Positions 8,949 to 17,379 of a stretch of DNA of 64,000 bases are shown here, in pieces. Location of the stretch: assembly GCF_023155745.1 (NCBI RefSeq), contig NZ_JAKNUS010000001.1, positions 310,001 through 374,000 on the forward strand, in the 5' to 3' direction. Under the pieces are notes generated by a model. It ran no database searches. It was not told the DNA's origin and saw only the letters and a program-made list of their open reading frames with translations. A program made the position numbers and the translations under genes. Source of the stretch: Microbacterium kunmingense (GTDB lineage: Bacteria; Actinomycetota; Actinomycetes; Actinomycetales; Microbacteriaceae). How positions within the stretch are numbered: the stretch's first letter is position 1; the number at the start of each line of letters is the position of its first letter.

Positions 8949-9308
8949 ATGGCTGTGAAGACGAAGTCCGACGCGCGTTCGCGCCGTCACGCCCGCCTTC
9001 GCAAGAAGGTCGTCGGCACCTCCGAGCGTCCCCGCCTGGTCGTCACCCGTTCGGCACGCCACGTGTTCGCCCAGGTCGTCGACGACAGCAAGGGCCACAC
9101 CGTGGCATCCGCATCGACGCTCGAAACCGACCTGCGCGGGTTCGACGGCGACAAGACCGCCAAGGCCCGCAAGGTCGGCGAGCTGGTCGCTGAGCGCGCG
9201 AAGGCCGCCGGCGTCTCCGACGTGGTGTTCGACCGCGGCGGCAACCGATACGCAGGTCGTGTCGCGGCCATCGCCGACGGCGCCCGCGAAGGGGGGCTCA
9301 ACCTGTGA
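8949..9308 (+). CDS. rplR: 50S ribosomal protein L18
   Basis: 119 residues. L18 binds 5S rRNA. The basic N-terminus [20 protein letters not shown] and the C-terminal block [21 protein letters not shown] are diagnostic. The TGA stop overlaps the GTG start of rpsE by 4 nt (GTGA). Confidence 0.96.
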   Translation: MAVKTKSDARSRRHARLRKKVVGTSERPRLVVTRSARHVFAQVVDDSKGHTVASASTLETDLRGFDGDKTAKARKVGELVAERAKAAGVSDVVFDRGGNRYAGRVAAIADGAREGGLNL

Positions 9309-9997
9309 GTGACAACAAGGAGAACAACGTGACCGCAGAGGCCGCTGCCGAGGCTCCGGCCGAGGCCGCCACCGCTACCGCTCCCGCCGAGCGTGAGCGC
9401 GAGCCGCGCCGCGGTGGACGTGAGCGCAACCCCAACCGCGACCGTGGGTCGCGCGACCGCAGCGAGAGCCAGTTCCTCGAGCGCGTCGTGACGATCAACC
9501 GCGTGTCGAAGGTCGTCAAGGGTGGCCGCCGGTTCAGCTTCACCGCGCTCGTCGTGGTGGGAGACGGCAACGGACTCGTGGGTGTCGGCTACGGCAAGGC
9601 CCGCGAGGTGCCCCTGGCGATCTCGAAGGGCGTCGAAGAGGCCAAGCGGAACTTCTTCCGCGTGCCCCGCGTCGCCTCGACCATCCCGCACCCCGTCCAG
9701 GGTGAGGCCGCTGCCGGTGTGGTGCTCCTGCGCCCCGCCGCCGCCGGTACCGGTGTGATCGCGGGCGGCCCCGTGCGTGCCGTCCTCGAGTGCGCGGGCA
9801 TCCACGACGTGCTGTCGAAGTCGCTGGGATCGTCGAACACGATCAACATCGTCCACGCGACCGTCGAGGCGCTGAAGCAGCTGGAGGAGCCCCGTCACGT
9901 CGCCGCGCGTCGTGGACTGGACTTCGACCAGGTCGCTCCCGCCCGTCTGGTCCGCGCCGAGGCCGAGGCCGCGGCTGCAGCGAAGGTAGGTGCCTGA
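9305..9997 (+). CDS. rpsE: 30S ribosomal protein S5, extended N-terminus
   Basis: 230 residues, against about 165 in E. coli. S5 contributes to decoding fidelity and the mRNA entry helicase. The first 55 residues are Ala/Glu-rich then Arg-rich ([18 protein letters not shown]) with no counterpart in the core. The dsRBD-like S5 domain starts at [16 protein letters not shown], followed by [18 protein letters not shown]. The GTG start overlapping rplR is kept because the spacing is that of a coupled gene; an ATG further in would delete conserved residues. Confidence 0.94.
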   Translation: MSDNKENNVTAEAAAEAPAEAATATAPAEREREPRRGGRERNPNRDRGSRDRSESQFLERVVTINRVSKVVKGGRRFSFTALVVVGDGNGLVGVGYGKAREVPLAISKGVEEAKRNFFRVPRVASTIPHPVQGEAAAGVVLLRPAAAGTGVIAGGPVRAVLECAGIHDVLSKSLGSSNTINIVHATVEALKQLEEPRHVAARRGLDFDQVAPARLVRAEAEAAAAAKVGA

Positions 9998-10182
9998 TGG
10001 CCGCGCGTCTGAAGGTGACGCAGATCAAGTCCAAGGTGAGCGAGAAGCAGAATCAGCGCGACACCCTCCGGAGCCTGGGTCTCAAGCGGATCGGCGACAC
10101 CGTCGTCCGTCCCGATGACGCCCAGACCCGCGGGTACGTGCGCACCGTCGCCCACCTCGTGAAGGTTGAGGAGATCGACTGA
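9997..10182 (+). CDS. rpmD: 50S ribosomal protein L30
   Basis: 61 residues, the usual size of bacterial L30. [20 protein letters not shown] and [11 protein letters not shown] match the family. The ATG overlaps the rpsE TGA by one base and its own TGA overlaps the rplO ATG by one base, so the three are translationally coupled. A longer in-frame extension upstream runs antisense to no feature but through rpsE in another frame and is rejected. Confidence 0.96.
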   Translation: MAARLKVTQIKSKVSEKQNQRDTLRSLGLKRIGDTVVRPDDAQTRGYVRTVAHLVKVEEID

Positions 10183-10778
10183 TGGCGGAGAAGAAGGAAG
10201 AGACGGCCGAGGCCGTCGAGTCCGCGCCGAAGAAGACCACGGCGCGCAAGGCTGCGCCGAAGAAGGACACCGCCGCGAAGAGCGCGCCGAAGAAGGATGC
10301 CCCGGCTTCGCGCCCGGGCGTGCTCAAGGTGCACCACCTCCGCCCGGTCCCCGGCGCTCACACCGCCAAGACCCGTGTGGGTCGCGGTGAGGGCTCGAAG
10401 GGTAAGACGGCCGGTCGCGGTACCAAGGGAACCAAGGCCCGGTACCAGGTCAAGGTCGGCTTCGAGGGTGGGCAGATGCCCCTGCACATGCGTACGCCGA
10501 AGCTGCGCGGGTTCAAGAACCCGTTCCGCGTCGAGTACCAGGTGGTCAACCTCGACAAGCTCGCCGAGCTCTACCCGCAGGGCGGCGACGTGACCATCGG
10601 CGACCTGGTCGCCAAGGGCGCGGTGCGCAAGAACGAGAAGGTGAAGGTGCTCGGCACCGGCGACATCTCGGTCGCGCTCAACGTGTCGGTCGACAAGGTG
10701 TCGGGCTCCGCCGAGCAGAAGATCGTCGCCGCGGGCGGCTCGGTCTCCGCCGGCGAGTCGGGGGGCACCGCCCAGTAA
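10182..10778 (+). CDS. rplO: 50S ribosomal protein L15, extended N-terminus
   Basis: 198 residues against about 145 in most L15. The L15 core starts near residue 46 ([20 protein letters not shown]) and contains [25 protein letters not shown] Gly-rich loops. The first 45 residues are low-complexity Ala/Lys with a repeated APKKD unit ([15 protein letters not shown]), likely disordered. L15 is a late 50S assembly protein. A strong hairpin follows immediately (10786-10817), separating it from secY. Confidence 0.95.
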   Translation: MAEKKEETAEAVESAPKKTTARKAAPKKDTAAKSAPKKDAPASRPGVLKVHHLRPVPGAHTAKTRVGRGEGSKGKTAGRGTKGTKARYQVKVGFEGGQMPLHMRTPKLRGFKNPFRVEYQVVNLDKLAELYPQGGDVTIGDLVAKGAVRKNEKVKVLGTGDISVALNVSVDKVSGSAEQKIVAAGGSVSAGESGGTAQ

Positions 10779-10785
10779 GGCCTGC

Positions 10786-10817
10786 AGGAGGGGTCGGAGT
10801 TCGCTCCGGCCCCTCCT
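10786..10817 (+). terminator. Strong hairpin between rplO and secY
   Basis: A 14-bp stem (AGGAGGGGTCGGAG pairing with CTCCGGCCCCTCCT, one G-T wobble) closes on a TTCG tetraloop. No U-tract follows, so it may be a partial terminator or attenuator rather than a full stop; secY, adk and map continue in the same direction. Confidence 0.7.
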
Positions 10818-10879
10818 CGCGTTACCCTGGGAGTCGGCGTGCCCACGTGGTCGTCGGCATCCCCAATGGAGGCAGCCTC

Positions 10880-12202
10880 TTGTTCAGCGCCATCGCGCGT
10901 GTCTTCCGCACTCCGGATCTGCGGCGGAAGATCGCATTCACCCTGGCCATCATCGCCCTGTACCGCCTCGGCGCGCACGTGCCGGCACCGTTCGTGGACT
11001 TCCCGAACGTGCAGTCCTGCCTGCGCGACAGCGCCGGCACCGAGGGCCTGCTGTCGCTTGTGAACCTGTTCTCGGGCGGGGCGCTGCTGCAGCTGTCCAT
11101 CTTCGCGCTCGGGGTGATGCCGTACATCACGGCGACGATCATCGTGCAGCTGCTGCGCGTGGTCATCCCGCACTTCGAGGCGCTGTACAAGGAGGGCCAG
11201 GCCGGTCAGGCCAAGCTCACCCAGTACACCCGCTACCTCACCATCGCTCTGGCGCTGCTGCAGTCGACGACCCTGGTGACCGTGGCCCGCAGCGGTCAGC
11301 TGTTCGGCATCACCGGCATCCCCGAGTGCGAGCAGCTCCTCACCAACGACGTGTGGTGGGCCCAGCTGCTGATGATCATCACGATGACCGCCGGTACGGG
11401 CCTCATCATGTGGTTCGCCGAGCTCGTCACCGAGCGCGGCATCGGCAACGGCATGTCGCTGCTGATTTTCACCTCGATCGCCGCGGCCTTCCCCGCCTCG
11501 ATGTGGGCCATCGCCCAGTCGCGCGGCTTCGAGGTCTTCCTCCTCGTCCTCGCCGTCGGCATGGTCGTCGTCGCGCTGGTCGTCTTCGTCGAGCAGTCGC
11601 AGCGGCGCATCCCCGTCCAGTACGCCAAGCGGATGGTCGGTCGACGCACCTACGGCGGCACGAACACCTACATCCCGATCAAGGTGAACATGGCCGGTGT
11701 CGTGCCGGTGATCTTCGCCTCGTCGCTGCTGTACATCCCCGCGCTCATCGCGCAGTTCAACCAGCCGCAGCCGGGCCAGGAGGTTCCGGGCTGGGTGGCG
11801 TGGATCCAGCAGTACCTCGTGTCGGGCGATCACCCGCTGTACATGGCGCTGTACTTCCTGCTCATCGTCGGGTTCACCTACTTCTACGTCGCCATCACCT
11901 TCAACCCGGTCGACGTCGCCGACAACATGAAGAAGTACGGCGGCTTCATCCCGGGCATCCGTGCCGGGCGTCCCACCGCGGAGTACCTCGACTACGTGCT
12001 GACCCGCATCACGCTGCCGGGCTCGATCTACCTGGGCCTCGTCGCCCTCCTGCCGCTGTTCGCGCTGGCGCTTGTGGGTGCGAACCAGAACTTCCCGTTC
12101 GGCGGCGCCTCGATCCTCATCATCGTCGGTGTGGGACTCGAAACCGTGAAGCAGATCGACGCGCAGCTGCAGCAGCGTCACTACGAAGGGCTCCTTCGCT
12201 GA
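10880..12202 (+). CDS. secY: Protein translocase subunit SecY
   Basis: 440 residues from a TTG start at 10880. The TTG is chosen because GGAGG at 10868-10872 lies 7 nt upstream and the sequence then reads (M)FSAIARVFRTPDLRRK, the usual actinobacterial SecY start; a GTG at 10847 would add 11 residues with no good ribosome binding site. About ten membrane helices are visible, with the plug region VPAPFVDF near residue 30 and the cytosolic loops containing RRIPVQYAKRMVG (about 250) and MKKYGGFIPGIRAGRPT (about 355). SecY is the SecYEG channel for export and membrane insertion. Its stop overlaps the adk start by one base. Confidence 0.96.
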   Translation: MFSAIARVFRTPDLRRKIAFTLAIIALYRLGAHVPAPFVDFPNVQSCLRDSAGTEGLLSLVNLFSGGALLQLSIFALGVMPYITATIIVQLLRVVIPHFEALYKEGQAGQAKLTQYTRYLTIALALLQSTTLVTVARSGQLFGITGIPECEQLLTNDVWWAQLLMIITMTAGTGLIMWFAELVTERGIGNGMSLLIFTSIAAAFPASMWAIAQSRGFEVFLLVLAVGMVVVALVVFVEQSQRRIPVQYAKRMVGRRTYGGTNTYIPIKVNMAGVVPVIFASSLLYIPALIAQFNQPQPGQEVPGWVAWIQQYLVSGDHPLYMALYFLLIVGFTYFYVAITFNPVDVADNMKKYGGFIPGIRAGRPTAEYLDYVLTRITLPGSIYLGLVALLPLFALALVGANQNFPFGGASILIIVGVGLETVKQIDAQLQQRHYEGLLR

Positions 12203-12795
12203 TGGCTCGTCTTCTCATCGTCGGCCCCCAGGGCTCGGGCAAGGGCACCCAGGGCGTCCGCATCGCCGAGGTGCTGGGTGTCCCGGTCGTCTCGACCGGC
12301 GACGTCTTCCGCGCCAACGTCGCCGGGGGCACCGACCTCGGCGTGCAGGTCAAGGAGATCATCGACGCCGGGCAACTGGTCCCCGATGAGCTGACGAGCG
12401 CGGTCGTGCGCGACCGACTGTCGAAAGAGGATGCCGCGGGCGGCTTCCTCCTCGACGGCTACCCCCGGAACCTCCCACAGGTGATGCACCTGGATGAGTT
12501 CCTCGGCGGCCGCGAGGAGAAGCTCGACGCGGTGATCGTGCTCGAGGTGCCCCGCGAGGAATCGATCGCGCGACTGAGCAAGCGGGCGCTCGAGCAGGGC
12601 CGTGCCGACGACACCGAGGCGGTCATCGCCCAGCGCCTGGCGATCTACGAGAGCGAGACGGCTCCGATCATCGGCGTGTACGCCACCCGGGGCATCGTCG
12701 ACGAGATCGACGGCACGGGCTCGGTCGACGAGATCACCGATCGCATCCTCGCCGCGCTCCGGGCCCGGGGGCTCGGGAGCCCGGCAGCGGTGTGA
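12202..12795 (+). CDS. adk: Adenylate kinase
   Basis: 197 residues. Converts AMP and ATP to two ADP in the cytoplasm. The P-loop GPQGSGKGTQ is at residues 7-16, the AMP-binding block STGDVFRANV near 33, and LDGYPRN near 88. The LID region is short (RALEQGRADDTEAVIAQR-like, no zinc cysteines), as in mycobacterial adenylate kinases. It overlaps secY by one base and map by 4 nt, the conserved secY-adk-map order. Confidence 0.96.
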   Translation: MARLLIVGPQGSGKGTQGVRIAEVLGVPVVSTGDVFRANVAGGTDLGVQVKEIIDAGQLVPDELTSAVVRDRLSKEDAAGGFLLDGYPRNLPQVMHLDEFLGGREEKLDAVIVLEVPREESIARLSKRALEQGRADDTEAVIAQRLAIYESETAPIIGVYATRGIVDEIDGTGSVDEITDRILAALRARGLGSPAAV

Positions 12796-13637
12796 GCCCG
12801 ACCGTGGGTCTCCGCCGCTCGATCTACAAGACCCCCGCCCAACTGCGGGCGATGGTCGAACCCGGCCTCATCACCGCCGACGCCCTCGCCGCGGTGAAAG
12901 CCCTCATCGCCCCCGGTGTCACGACGGCGGAGCTGGATGCCGCGGCATCCGATCTCATCGTCTCGCGCGGGGCGAAATCGAACTTCCAGATGGTGCGCGG
13001 GTACCGGCACACCGTGTGCGCGTCGGTGAACGAGCAGGTGGTGCACGGGATCCCCGGCGACCGGCCGCTCGAGCCCGGCGACATCCTCTCAATCGACTGC
13101 GGTGCGGAGTACCAGGGGTGGAACGGCGACTCGGCGTTCACCGTCGTGCTGCCCGACCCGTCGCGCCCGGAGCTCGTGGCCGAGCGGGAGCAGCTCTCAC
13201 GGGTGACGGAGGGGTCGCTCTGGGCGGGGATCGCCGCTCTCGCGACCGCGCGACACATCGCCGACATCGGCGTGGCGATCGAGGATTACATCCTGGCGCA
13301 CGGCGAGGGCTACGGGATCCTCCGCGAGTACGTCGGGCACGGCATCGGGCGGAAGATGCACGAGTCGCCCTCGGTGTTCAACTACCGTGTCGACGACCCG
13401 GGTCCCGAGGTTCGACCCGGCCTCGCCCTCGCCATCGAGCCGATGGTGGTCGCCGGGTCCGATGCCACGTTCGTCGAGGATGACGGCTGGACCGTCTCGA
13501 CCGTCGACGGCTCGGCCGGCTCACACTGGGAACATAGCGTCGCGGTGCATGATGAGGGTGTGTGGGTGCTCACGGCGCCCGACGGCGGCGCAGCTGGGCT
13601 CGCGCCATTCGGCGTCACCCCGGCACCGATCCGGTAG
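12792..13637 (+). CDS. map: Type I methionine aminopeptidase
   Basis: 281 residues, GTG start overlapping adk by 4 nt. Removes the initiator methionine from nascent proteins using two divalent metals. The five ligands are all present: D102 (SIDCGA), D113 (NGDSAF), H183 (VGHGIGRKMH), E216 (AIEPM) and E247 (WEHSVAV). There is no N-terminal zinc-finger extension. The C-terminal 25 residues beyond the pita-bread fold are Ala/Gly/Pro-rich. Confidence 0.95.
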   Translation: MSPTVGLRRSIYKTPAQLRAMVEPGLITADALAAVKALIAPGVTTAELDAAASDLIVSRGAKSNFQMVRGYRHTVCASVNEQVVHGIPGDRPLEPGDILSIDCGAEYQGWNGDSAFTVVLPDPSRPELVAEREQLSRVTEGSLWAGIAALATARHIADIGVAIEDYILAHGEGYGILREYVGHGIGRKMHESPSVFNYRVDDPGPEVRPGLALAIEPMVVAGSDATFVEDDGWTVSTVDGSAGSHWEHSVAVHDEGVWVLTAPDGGAAGLAPFGVTPAPIR

Positions 13638-13664
13638 CGCCGGGAATCTTCAGGGAGGACGCCG

Positions 13665-14348
13665 ATGGCAACCGCCGCGCGCAAGGTCAATTGGTTCGCG
13701 ATCCTCGTGAGCGTCGCCGTGGTGCTCGCGCTCGTGGTCACCGCCGCGATCGTGGTCTGGTCGAACAACCAGTCGGATGACGCGGGCCCGGCGCCCCAGG
13801 CGGCGTCGATCAACGCCGAGACGGGGGCGATTGAGGTCGGGACGGGGGAGCAGACCCTCGACACCTACATCGACTTCATGTGCCCGATCTGCAACCAGTT
13901 CGAGCAGGCGTACGGGGAGTCGATCCAGGGGCTCGTCGACGACGGCACGCTCACCCTCAACATCCATCCGATCGCCATCCTCGACCGGTTCTCGCAGGGC
14001 ACGGAGTACTCCACGCGCGCGGCGAACGCCATGTACTGCGTCGCCGAGACGGCGCCCGACGCGGCGGTGTCGTTCATGCAGACGCTCTACGCCAACCAGC
14101 CCGCGGAGGGTTCGACGGGTCTGACGGACGAGCAGCTCATCGAGATCGCCGGATCCGTCGGCGCCGAGGGCGTCGACGCGTGCGTGACGGAGCAGCGCTA
14201 CAGCGGGTTCGTCTCGTCGATGACGCAGCAGACGCCGATCCAGCCCGGACAGTCGGGCATCGCGACCCCGACCCTCGCGGTCAACGGCGAGGTCATCGCC
14301 AACGACACCATCCCCGCCCCGGCGGACTTCGCCTCGCTCTTCTCCTGA
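13665..14348 (+). CDS. DsbA-like membrane-anchored thiol oxidoreductase
   Basis: 227 residues. An N-terminal signal anchor (residues about 9-32, FAILVSVAVVLALVV) is followed by a thioredoxin-fold domain with the active-site motif C73-P-I-C76 in FMCPICNQFE. A predicted cis-proline segment lies in ATPTLAVNGE-like TPTLAVNG near 205. It likely acts outside the membrane in disulfide formation or exchange; actinobacterial relatives are annotated as thioredoxin-domain or DSBA oxidoreductases. It lies 27 nt after map with GGGAGG-like CAGGGAGG as ribosome binding site, so it may be cotranscribed. Partner DsbB/VKOR is not in view. Confidence 0.85.
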   Translation: MATAARKVNWFAILVSVAVVLALVVTAAIVVWSNNQSDDAGPAPQAASINAETGAIEVGTGEQTLDTYIDFMCPICNQFEQAYGESIQGLVDDGTLTLNIHPIAILDRFSQGTEYSTRAANAMYCVAETAPDAAVSFMQTLYANQPAEGSTGLTDEQLIEIAGSVGAEGVDACVTEQRYSGFVSSMTQQTPIQPGQSGIATPTLAVNGEVIANDTIPAPADFASLFS

Positions 14349-14447
14349 CCCGCGCCCCGCGCGCCGCGGGGGACCGGTGCCCCGCCCGCGCTCAGTGCCC
14401 CGCCCGCGCCCGCCCGCCCCCGCGCAGCGCCCCGCGGCCCTTCTCCT

Positions 14448-14543
14448 TTCCTTCATCCGTCACAGATGTACGCCCAGGGCGGGCCGCGCGTGCATATGCG
14501 ACGGATGAACCCTCGCGGGGCCCCGAGGGGCGACGGGTGCGCC
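14448..14543. repeat. Long hairpin element, copy 1
   Basis: A 22-nt left arm at 14452-14473 (TTCATCCGTC then ACAGATGTACGC) pairs with a right arm at 14488-14509 (GCGTGCATATGC then GACGGATGAA) with only two mismatches and one wobble. The loop is CCAGGGCGGGCC-like. A conserved GC-rich tail (CCCCGAGGGGCGACGGGTG) follows. Confidence 0.9.
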
Positions 14544-14588
14544 CGCCGCTGGCCCCGCGTTGCGCGCGGCCCGCGCCGCGCCATCACC

Positions 14589-14685
14589 TTCCTTCATCCG
14601 TCACAGATGTACGCCTGGGTCCCGCCGCGCGTGCATATGCGACGGATGAACCCTCACGGGGGCCCCGAGGGGCGACGGGTGCGCC
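14589..14685. repeat. Long hairpin element, copy 2
   Basis: It has the same arms as copy 1, base for base, 141 nt downstream, but a different loop (TGGGTCCCGCC against CAGGGCGGGCC). The same GC-rich tail follows. Conserved arms with a changed loop suggest selection on, or mobility of, the stem. Confidence 0.9.
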
Positions 14686-14738
14686 GGGCGCGGAGGGCGG
14701 AGGCGGCGGCGGCGGCGGACCGGGAGCGGCGGGACGGT

Positions 14739-14767
14739 TTGCCGCGGCATCCGTTATCACCTATAGT
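14739..14767 (+). promoter_or_regulatory. Promoter of infA / alpha operon
   Basis: TTGCCG at 14739-14744, a 17-bp spacer and TATAGT at 14762-14767 form one of the best promoter-like pairs in the window. Transcripts would start near 14774 and carry a leader of about 90 nt into infA. Confidence 0.75.
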
Positions 14768-14825
14768 TGATCTTTGGTGCGTTGCGCCTTTATTGGCGTG
14801 TCGCCGCACCACAATCCCATCCACC

Positions 14826-14843
14826 GCAGACCGGCCGGTCTGC
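14826..14843 (+). promoter_or_regulatory. 18-bp perfect palindrome in the infA leader
   Basis: GCAGACCGGCCGGTCTGC is a perfect inverted repeat ending 20 nt before the infA ATG. As RNA it forms an 8-9 bp stem. No Shine-Dalgarno sequence better than AGCGAG lies between it and the start, so it may affect translation initiation, or it may be a protein-binding site. Confidence 0.6.
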
Positions 14844-14863
14844 ATGCAAGCGATAGCGAGTTT

Positions 14864-15085
14864 ATGGCGAAGAAAGACGGTGTCATCGAGATCGAGGGTG
14901 TCATCTCCGAGGCGCTGCCGAACGCGATGTTCCGCGTGGAGCTCACCAACGGTCACAAGGTGCTCGCCACGATCTCAGGCAAGATGCGGCAGAACTACAT
15001 CCGCATCATCCCCGAGGACCGCGTGGTCGTGGAGCTCAGCCCCTACGACCTCACCCGCGGCCGGATCGTCTACCGCTACCGCTAG
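14864..15085 (+). CDS. infA: Translation initiation factor IF-1
   Basis: 73 residues, the exact IF-1 length: a single OB-fold that binds the 30S A-site with IF-2 and IF-3. [28 protein letters not shown] and KMRQNYIRI are diagnostic. The ATG at 14864 is the family start; an upstream in-frame ATG at 14774 would lie at the transcript start and is rejected. The ribosome binding site is poor. infA-rpmJ-rpsM-rpsK is the standard order. Confidence 0.97.
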   Translation: MAKKDGVIEIEGVISEALPNAMFRVELTNGHKVLATISGKMRQNYIRIIPEDRVVVELSPYDLTRGRIVYRYR

Positions 15086-15160
15086 ACCGGTCGAGAAGTA
15101 ACGCCCCACGCGGGGTCGGAAGAGCCTGCGTGCCCGGCGAAGACAGCGAACAGGAAAATC

Positions 15161-15277
15161 ATGAAGGTCAACCCCTCCGTCAAGCCCATCTGCGATCACT
15201 GCAAGGTGATCCGTCGCCACGGCAACGTGATGGTGATCTGCAAGTCCAACCCGCGCCACAAGCAGCGCCAGGGCTGA
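15161..15277 (+). CDS. rpmJ: 50S ribosomal protein L36 (zinc form)
   Basis: 38 residues, full length. The zinc ligands C11, C14, C27 and H32 are intact (CDHC, then CKSNPRH), so this is the C+ form. The ATG follows CAGGAAAATC. It sits 75 nt after infA. Confidence 0.97.
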   Translation: MKVNPSVKPICDHCKVIRRHGNVMVICKSNPRHKQRQG

Positions 15278-15410
15278 GCTCAGACCTCACGACGAAGACT
15301 CACAACTGAACACACACAGGCAGGATCAGAACCCGCAAGGGGGACACCTCGGGGCGGAGGCCCGGGCACCGATCCTGCTCCACACCTCCACCAACTCCTA
15401 GGAGAGCCGC
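15278..15410 (+). promoter_or_regulatory. Leader upstream of rpsM
   Basis: 133 nt between rpmJ and rpsM contain an 8-bp closing stem, GCAGGATC at 15320-15327 with GATCCTGC at 15371-15378, enclosing a G-rich segment. In E. coli the S13 leader is the S4 target; S4 is not encoded in this cluster, so any such control is speculative. Confidence 0.4.
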
Positions 15411-15785
15411 ATGGCACGTCTTGCCGGCGTCGACATCCCGCGCGATAAGCGCGTGGTCATCGCCCTGACCTACATCTACGGCGTGGGCCGTACCCGTTCG
15501 CACGAGATCCTCGCGAAGACCGAGATCGACGAGAACATCCGCGTGAAGGACCTGAGCGACGACCAGCTCATCGCCCTCCGCGACTACATCGAGGCCAACT
15601 ACAAGGTTGAGGGTGACCTCCGCCGCGAGGTGGCCGCCGACATTCGCCGCAAGGTCGAGATCGGCTCCTACGAGGGAATCCGTCACCGCCGCGGCCTCCC
15701 GGTGCGCGGTCAGCGCACCAAGACCAACGCGCGCACCCGCAAGGGCCCGAAGCGCACCGTCGCCGGCAAGAAGAAGGCGCGCTGA
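15411..15785 (+). CDS. rpsM: 30S ribosomal protein S13
   Basis: 124 residues. S13 in the 30S head contacts the P-site tRNA through its basic tail. [14 protein letters not shown] at the start, [15 protein letters not shown] and the C-terminal [19 protein letters not shown] are diagnostic. AGGAGAG precedes the ATG. rpsK follows after 32 nt. Confidence 0.97.
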   Translation: MARLAGVDIPRDKRVVIALTYIYGVGRTRSHEILAKTEIDENIRVKDLSDDQLIALRDYIEANYKVEGDLRREVAADIRRKVEIGSYEGIRHRRGLPVRGQRTKTNARTRKGPKRTVAGKKKAR

Positions 15786-15817
15786 GCGCGGCCTGCAGGG
15801 TTTAGGAGAACACGCAC

Positions 15818-16216
15818 ATGGCACAGGCCAAGTCCGCCGCGCGCAAGCCGCGTCGCAAGGAGAAGAAGAACATCGCCGTGGGTCAGGCCCACATCAAGTC
15901 GACGTTCAACAACACGATCGTCTCGATCACCGACCCGTCGGGCGCCGTGATCAGCTGGGCGTCCTCGGGTGGCGTGGGCTTCAAGGGCTCGCGCAAGTCC
16001 ACCCCCTACGCCGCAGGTATGGCCGCCGAGTCGGCCGCCCGCCAGGCGCAGGAGCACGGCGTCAAGAAGGTCGACGTCTTCGTCAAGGGCCCGGGCTCGG
16101 GTCGCGAGACCGCGATCCGCTCGCTGACGGCCGCCGGCCTCGAGGTCGGTTCGATCCAGGACGTCACCCCGCAGGCGCACAACGGGTGCCGCCCGCCCAA
16201 GCGTCGCCGCGTCTGA
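15818..16216 (+). CDS. rpsK: 30S ribosomal protein S11
   Basis: 132 residues. S11 forms part of the 30S platform. [18 protein letters not shown] and the C-terminal [15 protein letters not shown] are family signatures. In most actinobacteria rpsD follows; here it is absent and a 133-nt gap with a terminator-like hairpin leads to rpoA. Confidence 0.97.
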   Translation: MAQAKSAARKPRRKEKKNIAVGQAHIKSTFNNTIVSITDPSGAVISWASSGGVGFKGSRKSTPYAAGMAAESAARQAQEHGVKKVDVFVKGPGSGRETAIRSLTAAGLEVGSIQDVTPQAHNGCRPPKRRRV

Positions 16217-16231
16217 CGCTTTCGATTTTCC

Positions 16232-16279
16232 GGATGCCGCGGGGCGCGGTCCCTCGTGGTGCGCGCCCCCGCGGCATCC
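16232..16279 (+). terminator. Hairpin between rpsK and rpoA
   Basis: GGATGCCGCGGGG at 16232-16244 is a perfect 13-bp complement of CCCCGCGGCATCC at 16267-16279, and pairing can extend inward past one bulge. There is no clear U-tract. It may attenuate read-through into rpoA, which could then have its own start near 16310-16325, where TCATAT and TATAGC are candidate -10 boxes. Confidence 0.55.
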
Positions 16280-16349
16280 CTGAACACAACTCAATACTTC
16301 ACCCACCGCACGTGTCATATAGCGGGCACGTGACTGAAAGGAACACATC

Positions 16350-17339
16350 GTGCTCATCGCACAGCGTCCCACTCTGACCGAGGAGAAGATCGGGGAGTTC
16401 CGCAGCCGATTCGTCGTCGAGCCGCTGGAGCCGGGCTTCGGCTACACCATCGGCAACGCGCTGCGTCGCAGCCTCCTGTCGTCGATCCCCGGCGCTGCCG
16501 TGACGTCGATCCGCATCGACGGCGTCCTCCACGAGTTCAGCACCATTCCCGGTGTGAAGGAGGATGTCACCGAGATCATCCTCAACATCAAGCAGCTGGT
16601 CGTCTCCAGCGAGCGCGACGAGCCCATCACGGCGTACCTGCGCAAGACCGGCGCCGGTGAGGTCACCGCCGCCGACATCTCCGCTCCCGCCGGCGTCGAG
16701 GTGCACAACCCCGAGCTGGTCATCGCGACCCTCAACGACACCGCGCGCTTCGAGCTCGAGCTCACGATCGAGCGCGGCCGCGGCTATGTGTCGGCAACCC
16801 AGAACCGCAACGAGTACGCCGAGGCCGGGCAGATCCCGATCGACTCGATCTACTCGCCCGTGCTAAAGGTGTCGTACCGCGTCGAGGCGACCCGTGCCGG
16901 TGAGCGCACCGACTTCGACAAGCTCGTGCTGGATGTCGAGACCAAGCCCTCGATCGCCCCGCGCGACGCCGTCGCGTCGGCCGGTCGCACCCTCACCGAG
17001 CTGTTCGGCCTCGCCCGCGAGCTGAACGTCGAGGCCGAGGGCATCGAGATCGGCCCGGCGCCGGTGGAGACCGTGCTCTCCAACGAGCTGTCGATGCCGA
17101 TCGAGGACCTCGACCTGTCAGTGCGTTCGTACAACTGCCTCAAGCGCGAGGGCATCAACACCGTCAGCGAGCTTGTCGCCCTCTCGGAGACGCAGCTGAT
17201 GAACATCCGCAACTTCGGACAGAAGTCGGTCGACGAGGTGCGCGACAAGCTCACCTCCCTCGGCCTGTCGCTGAAGGACTCGGTCCCCGGGTTCGACGGC
17301 GCGCACTTCTACGGCGGCTACGACGACGAGACCGTCTGA
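16350..17339 (+). CDS. rpoA: RNA polymerase alpha subunit
   Basis: 329 residues. The N-terminal dimerisation and assembly domain covers about 1-230 ([25 protein letters not shown] in parts: [15 protein letters not shown]). The C-terminal domain for UP-element and activator binding covers about 245-320 ([31 protein letters not shown]). GTG start, with GAAAGGAA at 16336-16343 as ribosome binding site. It lies 40 nt before rplQ. The order rpoA-rplQ is conserved in bacteria. Confidence 0.97.
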   Translation: MLIAQRPTLTEEKIGEFRSRFVVEPLEPGFGYTIGNALRRSLLSSIPGAAVTSIRIDGVLHEFSTIPGVKEDVTEIILNIKQLVVSSERDEPITAYLRKTGAGEVTAADISAPAGVEVHNPELVIATLNDTARFELELTIERGRGYVSATQNRNEYAEAGQIPIDSIYSPVLKVSYRVEATRAGERTDFDKLVLDVETKPSIAPRDAVASAGRTLTELFGLARELNVEAEGIEIGPAPVETVLSNELSMPIEDLDLSVRSYNCLKREGINTVSELVALSETQLMNIRNFGQKSVDEVRDKLTSLGLSLKDSVPGFDGAHFYGGYDDETV

Positions 17340-17379
17340 GCTGCGGCATCCCGACTGACTTTCGACTGGAGTAACTGAC

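Larger units (their letters stand above)
14349..14738. other. Gene-free spacer with repeats between dsbA-like gene and infA
   Basis: About 390 nt contain no credible gene in any frame. The first 100 nt are a C-rich low-complexity tract, followed by two copies of a 96-nt hairpin element (14448-14543 and 14589-14685) and a GGC-rich tract at 14697-14722. Confidence 0.8.

Noticed and set aside
10571..12181. 536-residue minus-strand open frame over secY
   Set aside because: Low-complexity Arg/Asp/Gly translation opposite a certain SecY gene; no ribosome binding site or homology.
14697..14722. Coding GGC repeat (poly-Ala or poly-Gly)
   Set aside because: A short GC-rich run in a spacer with no start, stop or homology to make it a gene.
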